A stretch of 12,962 bases of DNA. Source: Anaerolineae bacterium (GTDB lineage Bacteria > Chloroflexota > Anaerolineae > DUEN01). Below, piece by piece: positions 6,354 through 12,962 of the stretch (positions are counted from its first letter, which is position 1; the number at the start of each line of letters is the position of its first letter). The DNA is taken from positions 1 to 12,962 of the forward strand of contig JAGHDS010000310.1 of assembly GCA_021159845.1 (NCBI GenBank), in the 5' to 3' direction. The translations under genes were made by a program, and so were the position numbers. Below the pieces are notes generated by a model. It searched no databases, was not told the DNA's origin, and saw nothing but the letters and a program-made list of their open reading frames with translations.

Positions 6354-8723
6354 TCACGAGGTAGCCAGGACCACCTTATGCTCGTGCCCATCATCTTGCC
6401 AATCGAACGAGACGATCCCAGCCGCCGCGTCGCAGGTTGCCTCAACCAATTGCCCATCCAACGTTACTGAAGCAGGCTCAGCTGTCCACCCGTGGAGTCG
6501 GACGATGATCCGCCGCTGTGGGGGAGCGTACTTCCCGCGACGTTCCCCGATGGTCAACACCGCCGACTTATCCCCCTCCTCGTAGGTGATCTCCACGGTC
6601 GCCCACATGCCATCACGGTAAGCCATCGTCAACCCGTCGTCCTCGTACAGCACAAAACGCCCCGCGGCGCCCCCGTATACATCCAGCGTCAGCGGATCGA
6701 GCGGCTTCTCATCCGTGTACTGCATCACCGGACCGGTGGGGATGATGCTCCCCGCCTGCACGTAAAGCGGCAGCGTGTCCAATGGTGCCTTCCTCACGAT
6801 CCAGGTCGGGCCATCGTGTACTTCACCCGTCCAGTAGTCGATCCAGCGGCCAGAGGGCAGGTAGATCGCCCGATGTCTCGCCTTCTCCTGGTAGACGGGA
6901 GCCACCAGGAAAGCGTCGCCCCACAGGAACTCATCGCTGAGCTCATACGTGACCGGATCGTCTGGGTAAGCATAAGCCAGAGGACGCATGATCGGCGCCC
7001 CGGTCTGAGATGCTTCCCAGAAGAGCGTGTATGTGTACGGAAGCAGCCGGTAGCGCAGCTCCAGGTATTTGCGCGCGATACGCTCCACCTCCGGGCCGAA
7101 GGCCCACGGCTCCTGATCCCGGGTATCCAGCGCGCTGTGAGTACGGGCAAGAGGCGTGAATATCCCAAGCTGGATCCAGCGCGCGTAAAGCTCGGGGGTG
7201 CAATCATCGCTGAAGCCGCCGATGTCCACGCCCACGAAGGGCTGCCCGGCCAGGCCGACACTCATGCACATGGGCATGGCGAGCCACAGGTGTTCCCACC
7301 AGCTCGAGTTATCCCCCATCCACACGGCCGCGTAGCGCTGCACACCAGCGTAAGCCGCCCGCGTGAGAATGAACGGCCGCTCGTTTGGGCGCAGCCGTTC
7401 CAGCCCCTCCCGCGTGGCCCGGGCCATCAGCAGCCCGTATACGTTATGCGACTTACTGTGGGACGTCTCGTGGCCGTTGTCGTAGTGAACGACGTCCTCG
7501 TCCATCGTCCAGTTAACGCCGCCGAACACCGATGGCTCGTTCATATCATCCCACACACCAGCAATGCCGACATCCGTCAGCGCCCGGTGCAGGTCGCCCC
7601 ACCAACGACGCACGTCCGGGTGGGTGAAGTCGGGGAACACGGCATCACCGGGCCAGACTGGGCCGACGAAGAGCTTGCCATCCGGCTTGCGGCAGAAATA
7701 CCCCTTTTCCACCCCCTCTTTGTAAACAGGATACTTCTCGTCTACTTTGACGCCGGGATCGATGATGGTAACCAAGCGAAACCCTTGCTCCCGCAAGTCG
7801 GCGGCCAGTTGGGCTGGATCTGGGAAACGCTCCTTGTCCCAGGTAAACACCCGGTAGCCATCCATGTAGTCGATATCCAGGTAGATGACGTCCGTGGGCA
7901 GCTTTCGGCTGCGCAAGCCCTCGGCGATCTCCCGCACCCGAGACTCGGGATAGTAACTCCAGCGGCATTGCTGATGCCCCAAGGCCCAGCGCGGCGGCAA
8001 GGGCATACGTCCAGTAAGCTCCGTGTATCGGCTCAGGATGGTGGCCGGGGTCGGCCCGTAAATGAAGTAGTAGTTCAGCTCCCCTCCCGCCGCATCATAG
8101 CGCAAAACATCCGGCTCACTGTAGCCAACATCGAAGTGGCTACGCCATGTGTTATCGAAAAAGCGGGCATACCCCAGCCCGGGACGCAGGCCCAGGTAAA
8201 AGGGGAATGACTCGTACAGGGGATCCGTTGTGGGAAGGTGGCGTGGATGAGCGTCGGTATTCCACATCTCCCACTTATGGCCGCGCTTATCCAGCGGCCC
8301 CACCTTCTCGCCGAGGCCCAGGATATGCTCATCATCCAGCAATGTGAAGTACGCGATGGGTGCGCCGTCCTGCCAGCCCATACCGCGTCGCGTCTCGTCC
8401 GCGGCCAGCAGCTCCCCCCGTGCGTCGTAGAACCGCAGGCGCAGTGGCTGCTTCCCGATCTCCAACCGCAGTTTGCCGGTGGAGAGGATAATCGTCCGAT
8501 TCGTCTCCCCGATGCTGACGGGAGTCGCTGGCCAATCATGCCTGATCACGGCCCAAGACTCATCGGGACCGAAATCGGCACCGGGCGTGGCGCGAACCCG
8601 AATGAGATCGGGGGCCAGCACGTAAATGCGCACGTGCCCGTTTGAGCAGGAGAGATCTATCTGGCCTCCATGTTGGTCCCAGTGGACCACATTTCCGATG
8701 GGGACGAATCCCGCTACGTTCAT
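6354..8723 (-). CDS. Glycoside hydrolase family 31, alpha-glucosidase type
   Basis: This 789-residue protein is a GH31 retaining hydrolase, most like alpha-glucosidases that release terminal glucose from alpha-glucosides. An N-terminal beta-sandwich (about 1-230) precedes the (beta/alpha)8 barrel (about 240-580). In the barrel are GHQQCRWSYY (249-258), YLDIDYMDGY (281-290), the nucleophile motif WDDMNEPSVF (391-400, Asp393), the acid/base motif WMGDNSSWWEH (468-478, Asp471) and RTHS (527-530). Beta domains follow (about 590-789). The DMNEP form of the nucleophile site points to alpha-glucosidase rather than alpha-xylosidase (KTDFGE type) or sulfoquinovosidase. No signal peptide is seen, so it should act in the cytoplasm on imported oligosaccharide. 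ATG start with GGGAGGT about 5 bases upstream. It sits between two isomerase genes, after a terminator that follows fucI, so its expression may differ from fucI. Exact substrate is not determined. Confidence 0.92.
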   Translation of the reverse strand: MNVAGFVPIGNVVHWDQHGGQIDLSCSNGHVRIYVLAPDLIRVRATPGADFGPDESWAVIRHDWPATPVSIGETNRTIILSTGKLRLEIGKQPLRLRFYDARGELLAADETRRGMGWQDGAPIAYFTLLDDEHILGLGEKVGPLDKRGHKWEMWNTDAHPRHLPTTDPLYESFPFYLGLRPGLGYARFFDNTWRSHFDVGYSEPDVLRYDAAGGELNYYFIYGPTPATILSRYTELTGRMPLPPRWALGHQQCRWSYYPESRVREIAEGLRSRKLPTDVIYLDIDYMDGYRVFTWDKERFPDPAQLAADLREQGFRLVTIIDPGVKVDEKYPVYKEGVEKGYFCRKPDGKLFVGPVWPGDAVFPDFTHPDVRRWWGDLHRALTDVGIAGVWDDMNEPSVFGGVNWTMDEDVVHYDNGHETSHSKSHNVYGLLMARATREGLERLRPNERPFILTRAAYAGVQRYAAVWMGDNSSWWEHLWLAMPMCMSVGLAGQPFVGVDIGGFSDDCTPELYARWIQLGIFTPLARTHSALDTRDQEPWAFGPEVERIARKYLELRYRLLPYTYTLFWEASQTGAPIMRPLAYAYPDDPVTYELSDEFLWGDAFLVAPVYQEKARHRAIYLPSGRWIDYWTGEVHDGPTWIVRKAPLDTLPLYVQAGSIIPTGPVMQYTDEKPLDPLTLDVYGGAAGRFVLYEDDGLTMAYRDGMWATVEITYEEGDKSAVLTIGERRGKYAPPQRRIIVRLHGWTAEPASVTLDGQLVEATCDAAAGIVSFDWQDDGHEHKVVLATS

Positions 8724-8751
8724 CGTTTACCTCCCTCGCCCTCAAGCGATG

Positions 8752-8792
8752 AAAAAAGGCGGGCCATGCCCCACATCCCGGCTTGGCCCGCC
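8752..8792 (-). terminator. Intrinsic terminator after fucI
   Basis: On the minus strand GGCGGGCCA (8784-8792) pairs perfectly with TGGCCCGCC (8758-8766) across a 17-base loop and is followed at once by TTTTTT (8752-8757). The stem is GC-rich and the T run is clean. It begins 23 bases past the fucI stop, at 8816, and ends 28 bases before the GH31 start. It would stop or reduce transcription into the GH31 gene. Confidence 0.78.
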
Positions 8793-8815
8793 GCCAGACC
8801 CGCTACTCTCAGGGA

Positions 8816-10636
8816 TCAGTACTTCCCGTACAGCGGCCCAAAGTTGGCACAGGCCCGGAAATCGGCTCCCTGGGGATCCATAGCGCCAAACGCCGTCCAC
8901 GCGCTGGGCCGGAAGATCCGCTCCTCCGGCACATTGTGCATGTACACCGGGATGCGCAGGATCGAGGCCAGCGTGATCAGCCGGGCCCCGATGTGGCCAT
9001 AGCTGATGGCCCCGTGGTTTGCTCCCCAATTGTACATCACGGAGTAGACATCGCGGAAGGGGCCGCTGCCGGTCCGGTTAGGTACGAACCAGTGTGTCGG
9101 CCAGGTGGGGTTTGTGCGCTCGTTCAAGACATGATGAACCTCTTCGGGCAGGTTGATGAACCATCCCTCGGCGATCTGAAGGGCCGGTCCCAGCCCCTTG
9201 ATGATATTAATCCGAGACATGGTAACCGGCATGACGCCCTTGGTCAGGAAGCCGGAGGAGAACCCACCGCCGCGGAAATACTCCGTGACAGCCGGATACC
9301 AGGTCGTCGAATCCAGGCTAGCAGCCACCTCTTCCGGCGTGATCTCCCAATACGGCTTCATCACCGGCTCGCCATCTCGCTTCTGGTCCCCTGTGGCATC
9401 CAGCGTCGCCGCGCCCGAATTGATCAGGTGAATGATTCCGCCTTCTGCCAATCCGGTAAGCTCGTAGCCGGTCACGCGCTTGACCGCTGCCGGGCTCCAG
9501 TACGTCCGCACATCGGCGAAGATCTGCGCCGTATCGGTCAACAGGTGGCCGAAGAGCATGGAGACCCCGTTCAGGCTATCGTTCTCGGTAGCAACGATGA
9601 ACGGCTCCCGAATGCCGTTCCAATCAAAGGAGGAGTTGAGGATCGCCTCCAAGAAGTCGCCATTCGGGAAGTGATCTGTCCATTGGCGCTGCCCCTGGAA
9701 GCCGGCGACGATCGCGTTGTGCCCCAGTGCCTCCTCACCATAGCCCAACTCGGCCAGCCGCGGGTTCCCCACCATGAGATCCCGAGCGATGATGGCCATC
9801 TTGACCACCGTCTCCCAGTCCTGATCCTTTTGTGCTCGCGTGCGCTGTTGCTCGGGAGGATTATAATCCTTACCCTCCTTGCAATTCGCCTTCACCCACT
9901 TCAAAGCCCGGGCGAACTCCTCCTTATCGTAGATCTCCTCCTCGATCCGGCGGACGAACTCGGTCATGTCCACCGTTTCCACCCGCATGCCCAGGTAGGC
10001 CTCGAAGAAGCTATGGTCCACGATGGAGCCACCGATTCCCATAGAAACGCCGCCCATCGAGAGGTAGGACTTGCCACGCATCGTGGCGACAGCCAGCCCG
10101 GCCTTGGCGAACTGCAGGAGTTTCTCCGCTACATCCTCGGGAATCGTAGTATCCCCGGCGTCCTGGACATCTCGCCCGTAGATGTTGAAGACGGGCAACC
10201 CCTTTTGGTTGTGCGCGGCCGAAACGGCGGCCAGGTACACCGCGCCGGGGCGCTCGGTGCCGTTAAAGCCCCACACCGCTTTGGGGATGAGGGGATCCAT
10301 GTCCATCGTCTCCGAGCCGTAGCACCAGCAGGGCGTTACAGTAATGGAGACGCCCACTCCCTCCTTGCGGAACTGCTCCGCGACCCGGGCAGCCTCGGCA
10401 GCTCCTCCAATGCATGTGTCCGCGACGACACATTCCACCGGGAGACCATTAGGATGCCGGAGGTTCTTCGTTAGCAGGTCCGCAACGGCTTTAGCCAACG
10501 CCATCGTCTGACTTTCCAGCGATTCCCGAACCCCCTTGCGGCGGCCATCGATCGTGGGGCGGATGCCGATCTTGGGCATATCTCCCACCAATCTATTCCG
10601 CGGGGGATTTACCTTGATGCCTTGCACATCAGCCAT
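8816..10636 (-). CDS. fucI: L-fucose isomerase
   Basis: This 606-residue protein is a canonical FucI, the cytoplasmic Mn-dependent enzyme that converts L-fucose to L-fuculose (and often D-arabinose to D-ribulose). It is close to E. coli FucI (591 residues) along nearly its whole length, with shared blocks such as PKIGIRPTIDGRR (21-33), TVTPCWCYGSE (99-109), GFNGTERPGAVYLAA (123-137), GGVSMGI (195-201) and STTWYPA near 443-449. The metal ligands of the E. coli enzyme (E337, D361, H528) match E351 in ATENDS, D375 in FADVRTYW and H541 in WGANHG. The N-terminus is about 14 residues longer. ATG start at 10634-10636 with AGGAGG 8 bases upstream. It lies 70 bases after the lacI-type gene and is followed by an intrinsic terminator. 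No fuculokinase or fuculose-phosphate aldolase gene is in the window, so the rest of the pathway is elsewhere or the substrate is another sugar. Confidence 0.97.
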   Translation of the reverse strand: MADVQGIKVNPPRNRLVGDMPKIGIRPTIDGRRKGVRESLESQTMALAKAVADLLTKNLRHPNGLPVECVVADTCIGGAAEAARVAEQFRKEGVGVSITVTPCWCYGSETMDMDPLIPKAVWGFNGTERPGAVYLAAVSAAHNQKGLPVFNIYGRDVQDAGDTTIPEDVAEKLLQFAKAGLAVATMRGKSYLSMGGVSMGIGGSIVDHSFFEAYLGMRVETVDMTEFVRRIEEEIYDKEEFARALKWVKANCKEGKDYNPPEQQRTRAQKDQDWETVVKMAIIARDLMVGNPRLAELGYGEEALGHNAIVAGFQGQRQWTDHFPNGDFLEAILNSSFDWNGIREPFIVATENDSLNGVSMLFGHLLTDTAQIFADVRTYWSPAAVKRVTGYELTGLAEGGIIHLINSGAATLDATGDQKRDGEPVMKPYWEITPEEVAASLDSTTWYPAVTEYFRGGGFSSGFLTKGVMPVTMSRINIIKGLGPALQIAEGWFINLPEEVHHVLNERTNPTWPTHWFVPNRTGSGPFRDVYSVMYNWGANHGAISYGHIGARLITLASILRIPVYMHNVPEERIFRPSAWTAFGAMDPQGADFRACANFGPLYGKY

Positions 10637-10706
10637 CTCTTTATCCTCCTATGCTGGATGATTGTATGCCCCGAAGGATATCCGAGACATGCGATCTACG
10701 ATGTGA

Positions 10707-11720
10707 TCATGCGCTGCTAAGGTGCTGCCCACACGATTCTCGCAAGATGATAGTCATCGGGAGCACGATCTCTAAGGGGCCGTGATCGGACTGCTCCGAA
10801 AGCCGGCTTAGCAGCAGGCGAGTCGCTATAGCTCCCATCTCATAGGCTGGTTGCACCGCTACCGTGAGGAAGGGATAGATAGCGGAAGCCTGAGGGATAT
10901 CATCAATGGACACCAACGCCATATCCTGAGGGACACGGATGCCCGCCTCGCGCAATGTCTGCAGAGCGCCGATGGCGATGAAGTTATTGGCCGCGAAGAG
11001 CGCCGTAACAGGCGGCTGGAGCGATAACGCCCGGCGGGCCAGGTCGCGACCACTAGCCTCCTTATACTCGCCGTAGAGGATCAGGTCCTCATCTACAGGC
11101 ACATTATGGTAGATCAAGGCCCGGCGATAGCCGCTCACACGGCTCTCGGCCGTGGAAACATGAGGGGGCCCCGAGAGCATCGCAATCCGCCGATGCCCCA
11201 GCCGGATCAGATGGGTCGTCAGCTCAAACGCGCCGCCGAAGCTATCGCCGCGCACGGTATCCACTCGGACGCCGGGGATATGTCGGTCAAGCACGACAAA
11301 GGGAATGGATTGTCCCTGCAAGAGCATGATACTGCGGTTATCCCCACAGGCTGGCACTAACAGGAAGCCATCGACCTGACGCTCTAACAAGACTCGGACG
11401 TATTCCGCCTCCCGTTTCTCATCCTCGTCCGTGTTACAGAGAATGAGGTTAAACCCATTCTCACGCGCGGCATCTTCCACGCCACGTGCAGCTGTTGTCC
11501 AGAACGGATTGGTAATATCCGTCAAGACCAGAGCCAGCGTATGAGTTCGTTTGAAACGAAGGCTCCTGGCCAGCGAATTGGGCACATAGTGCAACTCGGC
11601 AATCGCTGCCTCGACACGCTTTCGCGTCTCCTGGCTGACGTAGCCAGAATTATTAATCACTCGCGAGACGGTAATTGGCGCAACGCCCGCCCGCTTTGCA
11701 ACGTCACGTATCGTAGCCAT
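10707..11720 (-). CDS. LacI-family transcriptional regulator
   Basis: This 337-residue protein is a LacI/GalR regulator of usual length. The N-terminal helix-turn-helix (about 2-22, IRDVAKRAGVAPITVSRVIN) and hinge helix (about 46-56, VPNSLARSL) are typical. The rest is a periplasmic-binding-protein-like sensor domain with ALVLTDITNPFW (63-74), VDGFLLVPA, VVLDRHIPGVRVDTV, LGHRRIAMLSGP and VSIDDIP, all standard places in the family. It should bind a sugar or sugar phosphate and control the adjacent fucI, GH31 and isomerase-like genes; in E. coli the fuc genes use a DeoR-type activator instead. ATG start at 11718-11720 with a weak AGGTG ribosome site. The best operator candidate is the palindrome at 11896-11913, about 175 bases upstream. 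The ligand is not known. Confidence 0.94.
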   Translation of the reverse strand: MATIRDVAKRAGVAPITVSRVINNSGYVSQETRKRVEAAIAELHYVPNSLARSLRFKRTHTLALVLTDITNPFWTTAARGVEDAARENGFNLILCNTDEDEKREAEYVRVLLERQVDGFLLVPACGDNRSIMLLQGQSIPFVVLDRHIPGVRVDTVRGDSFGGAFELTTHLIRLGHRRIAMLSGPPHVSTAESRVSGYRRALIYHNVPVDEDLILYGEYKEASGRDLARRALSLQPPVTALFAANNFIAIGALQTLREAGIRVPQDMALVSIDDIPQASAIYPFLTVAVQPAYEMGAIATRLLLSRLSEQSDHGPLEIVLPMTIILRESCGQHLSSA

Positions 11721-12098
11721 GCATCACACACCTAATCGAGAACCCAGTGCGGAACCCCGCCAACAGAACATCACCATTTCACCTGGAAGACACGAGGGCC
11801 CCGGCCCCAAAACAAGACACCCTTTGGAAAGTTGCCCCCTACGCGTCCCCTACGGTTCGACGCTTACCTAATTCTCTACATAGCACATAAGGCTTTGTCA
11901 CATCGATGTGACATGGGTACCACAGGGCTTCTCAATGATACTCCAGGTACCTCCAAGTGTCAACGAGGCAACAATCGCTTTCAAAGCAACAAGCTCCCGA
12001 GATGCTTTAGGACACGCTCAGAGCAAGGCCTCCCAATCCCCGCGAAGCCCGGATCACTGGACGCATTTCGCGCCTCAGGCCATCACGCGAGGCCCATC
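11721..12098. other. Non-coding interval of 378 bases upstream of lacI
   Basis: No credible gene is seen. The plus-strand open frame at 11832-12215 overlaps the UroD-like gene and resembles nothing known. The clearest element is the 18-bp palindrome at 11896-11913. On the minus strand its last six bases, GTGACA, could serve as a -35 with TAGAGA 17 bases on (11873-11878), but this match is weak. GCCTC/GAGGC (12072-12076 and 12089-12093) forms only a small hairpin just after the UroD-like stop, with no T run. Confidence 0.55.
11896..11913. promoter_or_regulatory. Perfect 18-bp palindrome, candidate LacI-family operator
   Basis: TGTCACATCGATGTGACA is identical to its reverse complement. The central CG flanked by symmetric arms is the form typical of LacI-family operators, and the regulator gene starts about 175 bases downstream on the minus strand. 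A CRP/FNR-type site is less likely: it would need TGTGA and TCACA spaced by six in the order opposite to that here. No second full copy was noticed; a single half-site CGATGTGA lies at 10699-10706, just upstream of fucI. Confidence 0.6.
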
Positions 12099-12962
12099 TC
12101 AGCGCCTACCGTACTCCTCGATGGCTTCCAGATAGCACTCGATGCTGGAGATAGGGACCGTATATGGGATATGGTTACCCACAGCGAAGAAATAGCCCGG
12201 GCAATCCCGCCCTAAGTCCGCACACCGTTTCACCTCCGCCCGAATGGCCTCCGGCGTGCCATACTGAAGAATACGGGAATCGATGTTCCCAATGATCACG
12301 TGGGATTGACCGTAACGTTCGACAATATACTCCAAACTGGTCAGCGGCTCAAAGATGAATCCATCCGCCCCTGCCTCGACGAGGTCATCGACGAACTCAT
12401 CGAAGTTGCCATCCGAGCAGAACAGAACCTTAATCCCCGCCTCGTGTAGTGGGTCCCACAACCGTTTTAGCCGGGGGAAGATGTACCGTCGCATCCACGC
12501 CGGCGAGAAGACCGGACCACTGGCCCAGACGATGTCATCATGACAAAGGAAGACGGGAACCTCCGCCCGAATGTGAGCCTCCACCACCTTCATGCTGATC
12601 TGGGTGAACTGCTCCAGGATCTCCTCGAAGCGGTCGGGATCGGCCTTGGTCGCCAGCATGAACAGTTCCCAACCGAAGGTAATGATGTTCCATGTGAAAA
12701 CGGAGTTGTAAAAGCCTCCGGGGAACACGGCTTCCGGGTAAAGTGCCTGCCCTTTTTCATAGTACTCACGAACGGAGGCTATCAGCTCATCCATACTTGG
12801 CAGGTCCGCCACTTCCAGGGGGTTGAAGGCCAGCACTTCCTCCACCGACTTGAAGGGATAATAGGCTTCCCAGGGGATCTCCGTCTCGTAATACTTGGCC
12901 CGCCCCATATCCGTGCGGGGCAATCCCCACTCGCGGCCATACGTAGACCAGATGAAATCATA
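12099..12962 (-). CDS. Uroporphyrinogen decarboxylase-like (UroD/MtaA superfamily) protein, 5' end outside window
   Basis: The visible 287 residues are the middle and C-terminus of a UroD-superfamily protein of the COG0407 type, a group that includes heme UroD and cobamide-dependent methyltransferases such as MtaA. The frame stays open to the right edge (YDFIWSTYGREWG precedes the first possible start, a TTG at 12921-12923), so the true start is outside. Family features by visible residue are HDDIVWASGP (141-150), the strand LFCSDGNFDEF (180-190), GFIFEP (201-206), GNIDSRIL (225-232) and AVGNHIPYTVP (260-270). These fit the uncharacterised branch often found near sugar-use genes rather than heme biosynthesis. 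Cys182 and Asp184 of CSDGN lie where MtaA-type enzymes place metal or substrate ligands. It ends 378 bases before lacI, so it may be in another transcript. Its reaction is unknown. Confidence 0.85.
   Translation of the reverse strand, partial: YDFIWSTYGREWGLPRTDMGRAKYYETEIPWEAYYPFKSVEEVLAFNPLEVADLPSMDELIASVREYYEKGQALYPEAVFPGGFYNSVFTWNIITFGWELFMLATKADPDRFEEILEQFTQISMKVVEAHIRAEVPVFLCHDDIVWASGPVFSPAWMRRYIFPRLKRLWDPLHEAGIKVLFCSDGNFDEFVDDLVEAGADGFIFEPLTSLEYIVERYGQSHVIIGNIDSRILQYGTPEAIRAEVKRCADLGRDCPGYFFAVGNHIPYTVPISSIECYLEAIEEYGRR

Noticed and set aside
6492..8210. Long plus-strand open frame (572 codons) opposite the GH31 gene
   Set aside because: It is fully antisense to a gene with clear catalytic motifs and its product resembles no family; GC-rich codon use of the real gene keeps the mirror frame open.
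6354..8723. Sulfoquinovosidase (YihQ-type) or alpha-xylosidase role for the GH31 enzyme
   Set aside because: The nucleophile motif WDDMNEPS and the GHQQCRW motif fit alpha-glucosidases; the KTDFGE motif of alpha-xylosidases is absent and no sulfosugar genes are nearby.
8783..10474. Long plus-strand open frame (563 codons) opposite fucI
   Set aside because: It lies against a highly conserved enzyme with all metal ligands in place, and its product has no recognisable domain.
10637..10706. Separate promoter or operator for fucI, including the GGATATCC palindrome near 10677
   Set aside because: No -35/-10 pair with good spacing is seen, and an 8-bp palindrome with an AT centre is too short to call; lacI and fucI are more simply co-transcribed.
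11832..12215. Plus-strand open frame of 127 codons between lacI and the UroD-like gene
   Set aside because: It overlaps the conserved C-terminus of the UroD-like gene, crosses the 18-bp palindrome and resembles nothing known.

Overview
This window looks like a chromosomal segment from a GC-rich, probably free-living bacterium. The gene families, the DtxR-FeoA domain fusion, the COG0407-type UroD-like gene beside sugar genes and the dispersed-looking intergenic palindromes would fit a member of the Chloroflexota. That placement is inference only; no rRNA or other phylogenetic marker is present. All genes from position 410 to the right edge lie on the minus strand. Only the uvrC tail at the left edge is on the plus strand, and it converges on feoB with 16 bases between the stops.

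Region 1 (1-393) is the C-terminal end of the excision nuclease subunit UvrC, cut by the window edge. Region 2 (410 to about 4460, minus strand) is a compact ferrous-iron/metal uptake operon. Its order is a DtxR/MntR-type repressor, then a membrane-anchored DtxR-like protein fused to a FeoA domain, then FeoB. The first two genes are joined by a TGATG stop/start overlap. A good sigma-70-type promoter (TTGCTC, 17 bases, TATAAT) lies before the first gene, with a TTTAG-N6-CTAAA inverted repeat just downstream of the -10 that may be the metal-dependent operator. Region 3 (4355-4937) is non-coding. It holds this promoter, two perfect 13-bp hairpins and degenerate repeats.

Region 4 (4938 to the right edge, minus strand) is a carbohydrate catabolic locus. 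In transcription order it has a UroD-like (COG0407-type) gene cut by the window edge, a 378-base gap with a perfect 18-bp palindrome, a LacI-family regulator, a canonical L-fucose isomerase (FucI), an intrinsic terminator, a GH31 alpha-glucosidase-type hydrolase, and a second, divergent member of the L-fucose/L-arabinose isomerase family. The likely logic is that the regulator senses a sugar, the GH31 enzyme releases monosaccharide from an alpha-glycoside, and the isomerases convert aldoses to ketoses. No kinase, aldolase, transporter or fucosidase is visible here, so the substrate is unknown.

The items most worth a second look are the membrane-tethered DtxR-FeoA fusion, the pairing of two different isomerases around a GH31 enzyme with a UroD-like neighbour, the 18-bp palindrome upstream of lacI, and the unusual cysteine pattern of FeoB. 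I see no mobile element, CRISPR array, tRNA or rRNA.
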